From positions 1,488,001 to 1,552,000 of the forward strand of contig NZ_CP041046.1 of the NCBI RefSeq assembly GCF_006385595.1: a DNA stretch of 64,000 nucleotides. The letters are read 5' to 3'. The notes beneath the pieces are model-generated. The model did not search any database. It was not told the origin of the DNA and saw only the letters and a list, made by a program, of their open reading frames with translations. Shown here one piece after another: positions 9,240-17,937 of this stretch (the stretch's first letter is position 1; each line of letters opens with the position of its first letter). Origin of the DNA: Luteibacter pinisoli (GTDB lineage Bacteria > Pseudomonadota > Gammaproteobacteria > Xanthomonadales > Rhodanobacteraceae). A program made the translations under genes and the position numbers.

Positions 9240-11138
9240 ATGACCAGCCCCATCCTCCTCGACGGTCGCAGCCTCACCCGCGCCCAGGTTGTCGCCATTG
9301 CCCGCGAGGGCGCCAGCATCCGCCTCGACGAGGCCCAGCTGGTGAAGGTGAAGCGCGCCGCCGACTTCCTTGCGGAGAAGGTGGGTGGCGGTGAGCCGAT
9401 CTACGGCGTCACCACCGGCTTCGGCAGCAATGCCGACAAGCTGCTGGGCGCGCATCGCGTGCGCGACGAACTGCCGGGCGGTAATCCGGAAGCGCGCGAC
9501 GGCACGCTGATGGAGGAGCTGCAGCACAACCTGATCATCACCCACGCCGTGTGCGTGGGTAAGCCGTTTGGCGTGGACGTGGTGCGCGCGATGCTCGCCA
9601 TCCGCGTGAATACGCTGATGCGCGGCCATTCCGGCATTCGCGTGGACACGCTGCGCGCGCTGGCGGAACTGCTCAACCGCAACGTCATCCCGGTGATCCC
9701 GGAAAAGGGTTCGGTGGGCGCCAGCGGCGATCTCGCCCCGCTTTCGCACCTGGCCATCGTGCTGCTGGGTGGTGGCGAAGCCTTCTACGAGGGTGAGCGC
9801 ATCCCGGGTGCCGAGGCACTGAAGCGCGCGGGCCTAGAGCCGGTGCGTCTTTCGTTCAAGGAAGGCCTGGCGCTCAACAACGGCACCACGCAGATGCTGG
9901 CGACGGGCGTGCTCGCGCTGGCGACGATGGATACGCTGATCAAGACGGCTGACCTCGCCCTGGCGATGACGCTGGACGCCTTTGCGGGCCGCACCGGCGC
10001 TTACGCCGAGCAGGTGCATGCGCTGCGCCCGCATCCGGGCCAGGTGGCTGCCGCCGCTGAATTCCGTCGCCTGCTGGAGGGTTCCACGCTCGCCGACATC
10101 GCCTACCACATGGTGCCGCGCTTCCGTCCGTGGCTGGCCGATTCGTGGTCGGACCCGGCCGAGCAGGCCTATCGCTTCGACATCAGCTGGGACTGGGTGC
10201 CGGCGACGCAGCGCCACGGCAAAGAAGCGTTCTACTCGCGCTTCCTCCCGTTCAAAGGTGGCAAGAAGCACCAGCCGCAGGACGCGTACTGCCTGCGCTG
10301 CGCCCCGCAGGTGCATGGCGCCGTGCGCGATGCCTGGGAGCAGGCTTGCCGCGTGTTCGACGTCGAGCTCAATGCGGTCACCGATAACCCGCTGGTTTTC
10401 CCGGATGCCGAAGGCGCCATGGTCATCGAAGACCAGGTGATCTCGGCGGGCCACTTCCACGGCATGCCGCTCGCGCTGGCGATGAGCTACGTCAAGGCGG
10501 CCATCCCGGTGTTGGCCTCGATTTCCGAGCGCCGCACGGCGAAGCTGGTAGATCCGGCCAATAACGACGGCCTGCCGGCGTTCCTCATCGGTAACGAAGA
10601 CGCGACCGATTCCGGCTTCATGATCGTCCAGTACACGGCGGCGGCGCTGGTCAACGACCTGGCGACGCGTGCGCATCCGGCGTCGGTTTATTCCGTGCCC
10701 ACCAGTGCGAACGCCGAGGACCACGTTTCCATGGGCGCGAACGAAGCCCGCCACGTGCTGGAAATGACCGAAGACCTCGGCCATGTGCTGGCGATGGAGC
10801 TGTATACCGCGGCGCAGGCCCTGGAGTACCGCCAGGACATGCTCAACGCCGCCCGCACGCTGGCTCTTCGTGGCGACTGGCAGGCGCTGGCGTCGAAGAT
10901 CGCTGGCGCGCCGCGTTCGGATTCGCCGCACTACGCGCGTTTCGAAGAAGAAGTGCGCGCACTGATGAACGCGCTCGCTTCGGCCGAGGATTTCCACGGT
11001 GGCACCGCGGTGCGCCAGGCCCTGGCGTCGCTGCGCGAGCACATCGCCTTCATGCAGCGCGACCGCGCGATGGATGGCGAAGTGCGCCTGATGTGCGAGC
11101 TCGTCGCCTCGGGCCGCCTGGTCGCCGGCGAGGCTTAA
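9240..11138 (+). CDS. hutH: Aromatic amino acid lyase, HutH-like, with internal insertion
   Basis: 632 residues; classical HutH is about 510. The lyase family eliminates ammonia from His, Phe or Tyr using an MIO cofactor made from Ala-Ser-Gly, here residues 161-163 in GSVGASGDLAPLSH. The substrate-selectivity pair is Thr101-His102, close to the Ser-His of histidine lyases and unlike the His-Leu of tyrosine lyases; a Glu in LAMELYTAAQALEYR also fits HAL. Residues about 281-346, rich in Trp and Phe (RFRPWLADSWSD), are extra before the conserved PQDAYCLRCAPQVHGA. No hutU, hutI, hutG or hutC is nearby, so the substrate and role are uncertain. Its stop overlaps the convergent gene at 11135. Confidence 0.85.
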   Translation: MTSPILLDGRSLTRAQVVAIAREGASIRLDEAQLVKVKRAADFLAEKVGGGEPIYGVTTGFGSNADKLLGAHRVRDELPGGNPEARDGTLMEELQHNLIITHAVCVGKPFGVDVVRAMLAIRVNTLMRGHSGIRVDTLRALAELLNRNVIPVIPEKGSVGASGDLAPLSHLAIVLLGGGEAFYEGERIPGAEALKRAGLEPVRLSFKEGLALNNGTTQMLATGVLALATMDTLIKTADLALAMTLDAFAGRTGAYAEQVHALRPHPGQVAAAAEFRRLLEGSTLADIAYHMVPRFRPWLADSWSDPAEQAYRFDISWDWVPATQRHGKEAFYSRFLPFKGGKKHQPQDAYCLRCAPQVHGAVRDAWEQACRVFDVELNAVTDNPLVFPDAEGAMVIEDQVISAGHFHGMPLALAMSYVKAAIPVLASISERRTAKLVDPANNDGLPAFLIGNEDATDSGFMIVQYTAAALVNDLATRAHPASVYSVPTSANAEDHVSMGANEARHVLEMTEDLGHVLAMELYTAAQALEYRQDMLNAARTLALRGDWQALASKIAGAPRSDSPHYARFEEEVRALMNALASAEDFHGGTAVRQALASLREHIAFMQRDRAMDGEVRLMCELVASGRLVAGEA

Positions 11139-11800
11139 CCGGAGACATTGAAGCAATCGACCAGGCCTGCCCGGACATTGGTCAGGTACTGGTAGAACTG
11201 CGCGTCGTTCTCCAGCCCGAGTTTGGCCATCGCCGAGCGTTTCTGCCGGCTGATGGTCTTTACGCTGCGCGCCATCTGCTGGCTGATATCGAGAAGCGAA
11301 AGCCCTTGCGAGTACGCGCGCAGCACGTCGAGCTCACGCCGCGTCAGCGCCACCTTCCTGTCACCCCGTGCACGGGCACGGTCCAGGGCGGCCAGCGCCC
11401 GGCGGATCGCCGGGCTGAGGAAGGCGCGCCCGACGCTGGCCGCATGCACCGCCAGGGGGATGTCGCGCATGCTGGCGCGCCGGTCGAACAGCGCCGACAC
11501 GCCGGCATCCAGTAACAGGCGCAGCTCCGCAGGGTGCACCACGTGGGTCAGCACCACGATGCCGAGCTGCGGATGCGACTCGCGGATGTGCTGGATCAGG
11601 GCCAGTCCGTCGGGATGGTCGCCATCCGGCATCCACATGCCGGCCACCAGCACATCGCATTCCACCTCGGCCAGGGTGTGCACAAGGGTATCGGTGTCGT
11701 TGGTGCAGGCGACGACATGGAAGTTGTTTCGCAGAAGCACGGCCTCGAGGCCGGCGACGACGACGGGCTCGTCGTCGGCGATGACAATGGCGATCGTCAT
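11135..11800 (-). CDS. LuxR/NarL-type regulator with degenerate receiver domain
   Basis: 221 residues: an N-terminal receiver-like domain (1-120) and a C-terminal LuxR-type helix-turn-helix (about 150-205, VALTRRELDVLRAYSQG to SVKTISRQKRSAMAKLG). The acidic pair Asp9-Asp10 is kept, but the phospho-acceptor aspartate is missing: VLVAGMWMP has Gly54 where VLLDxxMP is expected, and the usual Lys-Gly of strand 5 reads FDRRAS. It therefore probably does not take up phosphate in the standard way. Overall spacing recalls RcsB-like proteins. It is convergent with hutH, overlapping by 4 bases. Confidence 0.85.
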   Translation of the reverse strand: MTIAIVIADDEPVVVAGLEAVLLRNNFHVVACTNDTDTLVHTLAEVECDVLVAGMWMPDGDHPDGLALIQHIRESHPQLGIVVLTHVVHPAELRLLLDAGVSALFDRRASMRDIPLAVHAASVGRAFLSPAIRRALAALDRARARGDRKVALTRRELDVLRAYSQGLSLLDISQQMARSVKTISRQKRSAMAKLGLENDAQFYQYLTNVRAGLVDCFNVSG

Positions 11801-11906
11801 GCGTACGGCTCATGTCTCCAGGGGGCAGGGCACCATCTTGGCGACCGCCTGACGCCGGGTATATGGAAGAAAAGCGCAATCTTCTGTCGGCGGTTTCTGG
11901 GCTTGG

Positions 11907-11935
11907 TTGCCACGGTGTAGTTGTCGCCCTACAAT
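11907..11935 (+). promoter_or_regulatory. Sigma-70 promoter of the histidine operon
   Basis: TTGCCA (-35), exactly 17 bases, TACAAT (-10), ending 29 bases before the first start codon. Transcription would begin near 11942, inside or just before the operator dyad, leaving a leader of only about 22 bases. Confidence 0.8.
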
Positions 11936-11943
11936 GAGCTACC

Positions 11944-11961
11944 GTATTAACGCGTTAGTAC
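11944..11961. promoter_or_regulatory. TrpR-like operator overlapping the his operon start
   Basis: An 18-base dyad, GTATTAACGCGTTAGTAC, symmetric at all but one base pair position. Its layout (GTAcTA-N6-TAgTAC) matches the Trp repressor operator GTACTAGTTAACTAGTAC. It overlaps the predicted transcription start and ends 3 bases before the ATG of the TrpR-like gene, so a bound repressor would block the promoter: an autoregulated his operon is inferred. Confidence 0.75.
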
Positions 11962-11964
11962 ACT

Positions 11965-12282
11965 ATGAAGCGTCGTTCCCTTGATCCCGAGACCCCGGCC
12001 GACTCCGCGGAAACCAGCCTGTGCGAGGCCTTGCTGGGATTCTCAACGGTGGAAGAGATGCGTGCGTTCCTGCACGACCTCTGCACTCCTGCCGAGATCG
12101 AGGTGATGGTCGACCGCTGGCGCGTCGTGCCCTTCCTGCTCGAAGGGCGCTCCTACCGTGAAATCCACGAGCGCACCGCCGTCAGCATCACCACCATCGG
12201 CCGCGTGGCCCGCTACCTCAACCAGGGGGCAGGCGGTTACATGGCCGCTGCCGCCCGCCGCAACCAGGGGACGACCGCATGA
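11965..12282 (+). CDS. TrpR-family repressor (YerC/YecD type), probable HisR of the his operon
   Basis: 105 residues with the TrpR-superfamily helical core: FSTVEEMRAFLHDLCTPAEIEVMVDRW (dimer helices) then SYREIHERTAVSITTIGRVARYLN (helix-turn-helix). It is distinct from classical TrpR of the trp regulon. Being the first gene of the his operon, overlapping hisG by 4 bases, and standing behind a TrpR-like operator, it is most simply the histidine-responsive repressor. The effector is inferred. Confidence 0.88.
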   Translation: MKRRSLDPETPADSAETSLCEALLGFSTVEEMRAFLHDLCTPAEIEVMVDRWRVVPFLLEGRSYREIHERTAVSITTIGRVARYLNQGAGGYMAAAARRNQGTTA

Positions 12283-13172
12283 AGCCGCGTGACCGACTGC
12301 GTATTGCCATGCAGAAGTCCGGCCGACTCACCGAGCCTGCCCAGGAACTGCTCGCCCGCTGTGGCCTCAAGTTCCGCCAGAGCCGCGACAAGCTGTTCTG
12401 CTTTGGTGAAGGTGAACCCGTGGACTTGTTGCTGGTCCGCGACGACGACATTCCCGGCCTGATCGCCGATGGCGTGTGCGACCTGGGCATCGTGGGCCGC
12501 AACGTGCTCAACGAATTCCAGTTCGCCAACCCGGAACCCGGTGCCGGCCTGGCGGAGCTGCGCTCCCTCGGCTTCGGCAGCTGCCGCCTTTCCATCGCCC
12601 TGCCGCAGGACGAGGCCTACGACGGCCCCGAACAGCTCAACGGCCAGCGCATCGCCACCTCCTACCCGGGCCTGCTGGGCGAGTGGCTGCGCGTGAACAA
12701 CGTGGATGCCAAGGTCGTCTTCCTGGCCGGCTCGGTGGAGATCGCGCCTCGCCTCGGTACCGCCGATGCCATCTGCGACCTGGTCTCCAGCGGCGCCACC
12801 CTCGTCGCCAACCAGTTGCGCGAAACGGCCATCGTGGTGGAAAGCGAAGCCGTGCTCGCCGGCCACCGTGACCTGCCCAGCGACGAGCGCGGCGAGATTG
12901 CCGAGCTGCTCCTGCGCCGGCTGGATGGCGTGATCCAGGTACGTGATTCGCGCCTGATCCTGATGCAGGCCCCGCGCGACGCACTGGCTGCCATCACGCG
13001 CCTGCTTCCGGGGTTGCCCATCCCCACACTCACCGCCGTGGACGGCGCGCCGGACCAGGTAGTGTTGCAGGCGCTGTGCGCGGGCAGCGTGAGCTGGCGC
13101 CAGCTGGAAGACATGAAGCGTGCCGGCGCCCGCGACATGCTGGTGCTGCCGGTGGAGAAGATGCTGGCATGA
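12279..13172 (+). CDS. hisG: ATP phosphoribosyltransferase, long form
   Basis: 297 residues, the self-sufficient long HisG (no HisZ needed). It condenses ATP and PRPP in the first, feedback-inhibited step of histidine synthesis. The N-terminal catalytic part starts RLRIAMQKSGRL, the PRPP-binding region GTADAICDLVSSGATL is at about 165-180, and the C-terminal ACT-like histidine-binding domain follows from about residue 220. Its ATG overlaps the stop of the repressor gene. Confidence 0.97.
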   Translation: MKPRDRLRIAMQKSGRLTEPAQELLARCGLKFRQSRDKLFCFGEGEPVDLLLVRDDDIPGLIADGVCDLGIVGRNVLNEFQFANPEPGAGLAELRSLGFGSCRLSIALPQDEAYDGPEQLNGQRIATSYPGLLGEWLRVNNVDAKVVFLAGSVEIAPRLGTADAICDLVSSGATLVANQLRETAIVVESEAVLAGHRDLPSDERGEIAELLLRRLDGVIQVRDSRLILMQAPRDALAAITRLLPGLPIPTLTAVDGAPDQVVLQALCAGSVSWRQLEDMKRAGARDMLVLPVEKMLA

Positions 13173-14476
13173 AGCGGATTGACTGGAATCGACTCGATGA
13201 CGCCGCACGCCGCGCCGCGCTGGCGCGGCCGGCGCAGTCGCGTTCCCCGGCGCTGCGCGAGGGCGTGGAAACCATCATCGCCGACGTCAGGGCACGCGGC
13301 GACGAGGCCTTGCGTGAACTGACCGCGCGCTACGACCACGCCACGCTGGACGCACTCGCCGTGACGGACGAGGAATTCGCCGAGGCCGAAGCGCGCCTCT
13401 CCCCCGAACTGAAAGCGGCCGTGCGTGAAGCGGCCGGGCGCATCGATCGTTTCCACCGCGCGGCAGCTCCCACGGCAGTGAGCATCGAAACCGCCCCCGG
13501 GGTGCGCGTGGAACGCGTGCTTCGCCCCATTCGGCGCGTGGGCCTGTACGTGCCCGCGGGAGGTGCGCCGTTGCCTTCCACCGCGATCATGCTGGGCGTG
13601 CCCGCGGCGATCGCCGGCTGCCGCGAGGTGGTGTTGTGTACCCCGCTGCAAGCGAATGGCCGCTGCGATGACGCGGTGTTGTTCGCGGCTCGCGCGACCG
13701 GCGTGCATAAGGTCTTCAAGCTCGGCGGCGCACAGGCCATCGCCGCCATGGCCTACGGCACGGAGAGCGTGCCTCGCTGCGACAAGCTGTTTGGCCCAGG
13801 TAACTCATGGGTCACCGAAGCCAAGCTTCAGGTCTCGGGCGACCCCGAAGGCGCCGCCATCGACATGCCCGCCGGCCCGTCGGAAGTGCTGGTGATTGCC
13901 GACGCCAACGCGAACCCGCGCTTCATCGCGGCCGACCTGCTCTCGCAGGCGGAGCACGGCCCCGATTCCCAGGTGCTGCTGGTGACGCCGTCAGACGCGC
14001 TGCTGGATGAAGTCGAAGCCGAGGTCGAGCGCCAGCGCCGCGAACTGCCTCGCGCCGACGTGGCCGCGGCCGCGCTCGGCGAAAGCCGGCTGGTGCGGGT
14101 GAGCGATCTCGAGCAGGCCCTGGACGTGAGCAACCGATACGCCCCCGAACACCTGATCATCCAGACCGCCGACCCGCGCGCGCTGCTCGACGGGGTGGCC
14201 GCCGCCGGCTCCGTGTTCCTCGGCGAGTGGACGCCGGAATCGCTGGGCGACTATTGCAGCGGTAGCAACCACGTGCTGCCCACCTACGGCTATGCACGCA
14301 GTTACAGCGGCGTCTCCGTGGCCAGCTTCCAGACCCAGGTGACGGTGCAGGAAGCGACCGCCGAAGGCCTGCGTACGATCGGCCCCTGCGCTGCGACGCT
14401 GGCCGCCGCCGAGCAGCTCGATGCCCACCGGCGTGCCGTCACGCTGCGGCTGGATGCGATGGGAGTGAGCGCATGA
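13169..14476 (+). CDS. hisD: Histidinol dehydrogenase
   Basis: 435 residues from the ATG at 13169, which overlaps the hisG stop by 4 bases (a longer open frame upstream lies inside hisG). It oxidises L-histidinol to L-histidine in two NAD steps. Landmarks: GLYVPAGGAPLPSTAIML, the FGPGNSWVTEAKLQVSG nucleotide loop, DMPAGPSEVLVIAD, and the zinc/catalytic region SQAEHGPDSQ with EHLIIQ. Full length. Confidence 0.97.
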   Translation: MKRIDWNRLDDAARRAALARPAQSRSPALREGVETIIADVRARGDEALRELTARYDHATLDALAVTDEEFAEAEARLSPELKAAVREAAGRIDRFHRAAAPTAVSIETAPGVRVERVLRPIRRVGLYVPAGGAPLPSTAIMLGVPAAIAGCREVVLCTPLQANGRCDDAVLFAARATGVHKVFKLGGAQAIAAMAYGTESVPRCDKLFGPGNSWVTEAKLQVSGDPEGAAIDMPAGPSEVLVIADANANPRFIAADLLSQAEHGPDSQVLLVTPSDALLDEVEAEVERQRRELPRADVAAAALGESRLVRVSDLEQALDVSNRYAPEHLIIQTADPRALLDGVAAAGSVFLGEWTPESLGDYCSGSNHVLPTYGYARSYSGVSVASFQTQVTVQEATAEGLRTIGPCAATLAAAEQLDAHRRAVTLRLDAMGVSA

Positions 14477-15537
14477 GCGTCCTCGACCTCGCACGTGCCG
14501 ACATCCGCGCCCTGGCCGGGTATTCCAGTGCGCGCATGGAAGCATCGGGCGGCACCGTGCTGCTCAACGCCAATGAATCCGCCCGGCCGCCCAGCTTTCC
14601 CGGCGGCAATGGCCTGAATCGCTACCCGGACCCGCAGCCGCGCGCGCTGGTGGAGACGCTCGCCGAGCTCTACGGCAGCACGCCCGACCGCGTCCTGGTG
14701 ACGCGCGGCAGCGACGAGGCCATCGACCTGCTGACCCGCGCGTTCTGCCGCGCGGGCCAGGACGGCATCGTCATCTCGCCGCCGACGTTCGGCATGTACG
14801 CGGTGTGCGCGCGCATCCAGGGCGCGGCGGTCGTGGAAGCGCCGCTGGGGGCGGACGGCTCGCTCGACGCGGACAAGCTCATCGCCGCGGTGACGCCAGC
14901 CACCCGGCTGGTCTACGTCTGCACACCGAACAATCCCACCGGCAACCTCGTCGCGCTCGACACGCTGGAGCGCATCGCGAAGGCGTTGCAGGGCAGGGCG
15001 CTGCTGGTGGTTGACGAGGCGTACGCCGAATTCGCCGGTGTCCACAGCGCCACCCAGCTGATCGATACCTACGACCACGTGGCCGTGCTGCGGACCTTGT
15101 CGAAGGCCTGGTCACTCGCGGGCGCCCGCGTCGGCACGCTGGTGGCCCATGCCGACGTGATCGGCCTGCTGCGCCGGATCATTCCGCCGTACCCATTGCC
15201 CTTGCCGTGCGTCGACGCCGCGCTGGCGGTCTTGTCGTACGAAGGCCGCCGCGTGCAGCGCCACCACGTGCACGAGGTGCTCAACGAGCGCGCGCGGATG
15301 TTCGCTGCGCTTGGCGCGTTGCCGGGCGTGCGCGCGGTGCTGCCCTCGCATGCCAACTTCTTCGCCGTGCGGTTCGACGATGCCGCCGGAACCTACAAGC
15401 GCCTGCTCGCGGCGGGCGTCGTGGTCCGCGACATCACGAAGTACCCGGGCCTGGCGGATGCGCTGCGCATCACCATCGGCACCGGCAACGAGAACGACCG
15501 CGTGCTCGCGGTCCTGCGTGCAGGGGCCGGTGCATGA
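14473..15537 (+). CDS. hisC: Histidinol-phosphate aminotransferase
   Basis: 354 residues, PLP fold type I. It transaminates imidazole acetol phosphate with glutamate. LNANESARPP near the N-terminus, CTPNNPTGN, VVDEAYAEF and the Schiff-base lysine in RTLSKAWSLAGARVG are all present. Start overlaps the hisD stop by 4 bases. A second hisC-like gene lies in the aromatic cluster at 40064; this copy is the one coupled to the his operon. Confidence 0.95.
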   Translation: MSVLDLARADIRALAGYSSARMEASGGTVLLNANESARPPSFPGGNGLNRYPDPQPRALVETLAELYGSTPDRVLVTRGSDEAIDLLTRAFCRAGQDGIVISPPTFGMYAVCARIQGAAVVEAPLGADGSLDADKLIAAVTPATRLVYVCTPNNPTGNLVALDTLERIAKALQGRALLVVDEAYAEFAGVHSATQLIDTYDHVAVLRTLSKAWSLAGARVGTLVAHADVIGLLRRIIPPYPLPLPCVDAALAVLSYEGRRVQRHHVHEVLNERARMFAALGALPGVRAVLPSHANFFAVRFDDAAGTYKRLLAAGVVVRDITKYPGLADALRITIGTGNENDRVLAVLRAGAGA

Positions 15538-16598
15538 GCCGCAAGATTCTTTTCGTCGACCGTGATGGTTGCCTGATTGAAGAACCTGCCGACGAGCAGA
15601 TCGACAGCTTCGAAAAGCTGGCGCTCCTGCCGGGCGTGATCGCCGCGCTGCAGCGTTTCGTCGGTGCGGGCTACGAGCTGGTGATGGTGACCAACCAGGA
15701 CGGGCTCGGCACGCCGTCGTTCCCGCAGGCGAGCTTCGACGGCCCGCACAACCTGTTGCTGCGCATCCTCTCCTCGCAGGGCATCACGTTCCGCGAGCAG
15801 CTGATCGACCGCAGCTTCGCCCACGAGAACCTCGACACCCGCAAGCCGAATACCGGCCTCGCACGCCACTGGCTGGCGGACGACAGCTGGAGCCGCGCGC
15901 AATCGGCCATGGTCGGCGACCGCGACAGCGATATCGCGTTCGCCGCGAACATCGGCGTCCGCGGCTTTCGTGTCGGCGAGCAGGGCCAGCCCTGGTCCGA
16001 CGTGGCGCACGCGATACTCGATGCGCCGCGCGTGGCCGAGGTCGTCCGCAAGACAAAAGAAACCGCCATCCGCGTGAACGTGGACCTCGACCGCGTGGCC
16101 GAGCCGCAGGTGCACACCGGCCTCGGCTTCTTCGACCACATGCTCGAGCAGATCGGCAAGCATGGCGGGTTTGCGCTGAGCCTCACCTGCGACGGCGACA
16201 CGCACATCGACGAACACCACACCATCGAAGACTGCGCGCTGGCGCTCGGCCAGGCGTTGCGCCAGGCCCTGGGTGACAAGCGCGGCATCGGCCGCTACGG
16301 TTTTGCCCTGCCCATGGACGAAAGCGCGGCGCGGGCCGAGCTTGATCTGTCCGGGCGGCCGTATTTCGTCTTTGAAGGCACCTTCCCGCGCGAACGCGTG
16401 GGCGACATCCCCACCGAGCTGGTGCCGCATTTCTTCCGTTCGCTGTGCGAGACGCTCGGCGCTAACCTGCACCTCACCGTGCACGGCGAGAACGCACATC
16501 ACATGGTGGAAGGCTGCTTCAAGGTCGTCGCGCGGACATTGCGCCAGGCCATCCGCCGCGAGGGCGCCGAGCTGCCCAGCACCAAGGGAAGCCTGTGA
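15534..16598 (+). CDS. hisB: Bifunctional histidinol-phosphatase / imidazoleglycerol-phosphate dehydratase
   Basis: 354 residues, the enterobacterial-type fusion. The N-terminal HAD phosphatase starts RKILFVDRDG (Asp nucleophile region) and ends near GDRDSDIAFAANIG. From about residue 165 the dehydratase domain carries the metal-binding histidine clusters FFDHMLEQIGKH, DEHHTIEDCA and HFFRS with GENAHHMVEG. One difference from E. coli: the phosphatase lacks an obvious four-cysteine zinc loop in the expected region. Start overlaps the hisC stop. Confidence 0.95.
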   Translation: MSRKILFVDRDGCLIEEPADEQIDSFEKLALLPGVIAALQRFVGAGYELVMVTNQDGLGTPSFPQASFDGPHNLLLRILSSQGITFREQLIDRSFAHENLDTRKPNTGLARHWLADDSWSRAQSAMVGDRDSDIAFAANIGVRGFRVGEQGQPWSDVAHAILDAPRVAEVVRKTKETAIRVNVDLDRVAEPQVHTGLGFFDHMLEQIGKHGGFALSLTCDGDTHIDEHHTIEDCALALGQALRQALGDKRGIGRYGFALPMDESAARAELDLSGRPYFVFEGTFPRERVGDIPTELVPHFFRSLCETLGANLHLTVHGENAHHMVEGCFKVVARTLRQAIRREGAELPSTKGSL

Positions 16599-17188
16599 TG
16601 CGGGTCGTCCTCGTCGACGCAGGCGGTACCAATATCGGTTCGGTGCGTTACGCGCTGCAGCGCCTGGGCACCGACGCCGAGCTCACCGCGGATCCTGCGC
16701 GCATCCGTTCGGCGTCACACGTGATCCTGCCCGGCGTGGGCGCCGCCGCGCCCGGCATGCGCCGGCTGCGTGAGGCCGGTCTCGTGGATGTGCTGCGTGG
16801 CCTCACCCAGCCCGTGCTCGGCGTATGCCTCGGCATGCAGCTGCTGTGCGAAGGCTCCGAGGAGGGCGACACCGAATGCCTCGGCGTCGTGCCGGGCCGC
16901 GTGCGACGCATGCCCGACTCGCCCGGGCTGCGCGTGCCGCACATGGGCTGGAACACGCTGCAGGCCAGCGCGCACCACCCGCTGACCGAAGGCCTGCGCG
17001 AGGGCGATACCGCGTATTTCGTGCATAGCTATGCGGTGCCGGTGGGTGATTACACCCTCGTCGCCAGCCGCCACGGCGAGGCGTTTTCCGCCGCGGTGGG
17101 CGCTGGCAACTTCATGGGCATGCAGTTCCACCCCGAGCGCTCCGCGGCCGTCGGCGCGCTCCTGCTTCGGAATTTCCTCTCGCTATGA
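16598..17188 (+). CDS. hisH: Imidazole glycerol phosphate synthase, glutaminase subunit
   Basis: 196 residues of class I glutamine amidotransferase. The nucleophile elbow is GVCLGMQLLCEGSEEG, the oxyanion region LPGVGAAAPGM, and the C-terminal His-Glu pair is in MQFHPERS. It supplies ammonia to HisF. GTG at 16595 is an alternative start, which would give the 4-base overlap seen elsewhere in the operon. Confidence 0.96.
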   Translation: MRVVLVDAGGTNIGSVRYALQRLGTDAELTADPARIRSASHVILPGVGAAAPGMRRLREAGLVDVLRGLTQPVLGVCLGMQLLCEGSEEGDTECLGVVPGRVRRMPDSPGLRVPHMGWNTLQASAHHPLTEGLREGDTAYFVHSYAVPVGDYTLVASRHGEAFSAAVGAGNFMGMQFHPERSAAVGALLLRNFLSL

Positions 17189-17937
17189 CCTTACCCATTC
17201 CCGCCATCGATCTGCGCGACGGCAAGGTCGTGCGCCTGTTCAAAGGCGACTACGACCAGCAGACCACGTTTGCCGTCGATCCGGTGGACCTTGCCCGGCG
17301 CTATGCCTCGGACGGCGCAACCTGGCTGCACGTGGTGGACCTCGACGGTGCGCGCTCGGGGCGTTTCGAGAACCTCCCCACGCTGACCGCGATCGCCGCG
17401 TCGGCCGCCCTCAACGTGCAGGCCGGCGGTGGTGTCCGCGACGAGCAGGGCGTGCGTCGCCTGCTCGATGCAGGCGTCAGCCGCGTCGTGCTCGGCAGCG
17501 TGGCCATTCGCGACCCGGAAGCCGTCGCGGCGTGGATCGGTCGTTACGGTGCCGAGCGCATCGTGCTGGCGCTGGATACGCGCTTCCGCGACGGCCAGTG
17601 GCGGCTGCCCAGCGCCGGTTGGACAGCCGAGGAAGACCGCACGCTGGGTGACCTGCTGCCGTTCTACGAAGCCGCCGGCGCGCGCCACCTGCTGTGTACC
17701 GACATCGACCGCGACGGCACCATGACCGGCCCGAACACCGCGTTGTACCGACACATCGCCCGCGTGGCGCCCAGCTTCGACGTGCAGGCCTCCGGCGGCG
17801 TCCGTTCACTGGACGACGTGACGGCGCTGACCTTGCAGGGCGTGGCCGGCGTGATCCTCGGCCGCGCGCTGTTGCAGGGTGAGTTCACCATGGCCGAAGC
17901 GCTCGCGGCCAGCGCAAAGGCGGATTCGACATGCTGA
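17185..17937 (+). CDS. hisA: ProFAR isomerase HisA
   Basis: 250 residues, a TIM barrel. It performs the Amadori rearrangement of ProFAR to PRFAR. Catalytic Asp in PAIDLRDGKVVRLFKG and Asp in CTDIDRDGTMTGPN; phosphate-binding loops QAGGGVRDEQGV and QASGGVRSLDDV. Start overlaps hisH by 4 bases. Confidence 0.97.
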   Translation: MTLPIPAIDLRDGKVVRLFKGDYDQQTTFAVDPVDLARRYASDGATWLHVVDLDGARSGRFENLPTLTAIAASAALNVQAGGGVRDEQGVRRLLDAGVSRVVLGSVAIRDPEAVAAWIGRYGAERIVLALDTRFRDGQWRLPSAGWTAEEDRTLGDLLPFYEAAGARHLLCTDIDRDGTMTGPNTALYRHIARVAPSFDVQASGGVRSLDDVTALTLQGVAGVILGRALLQGEFTMAEALAASAKADSTC

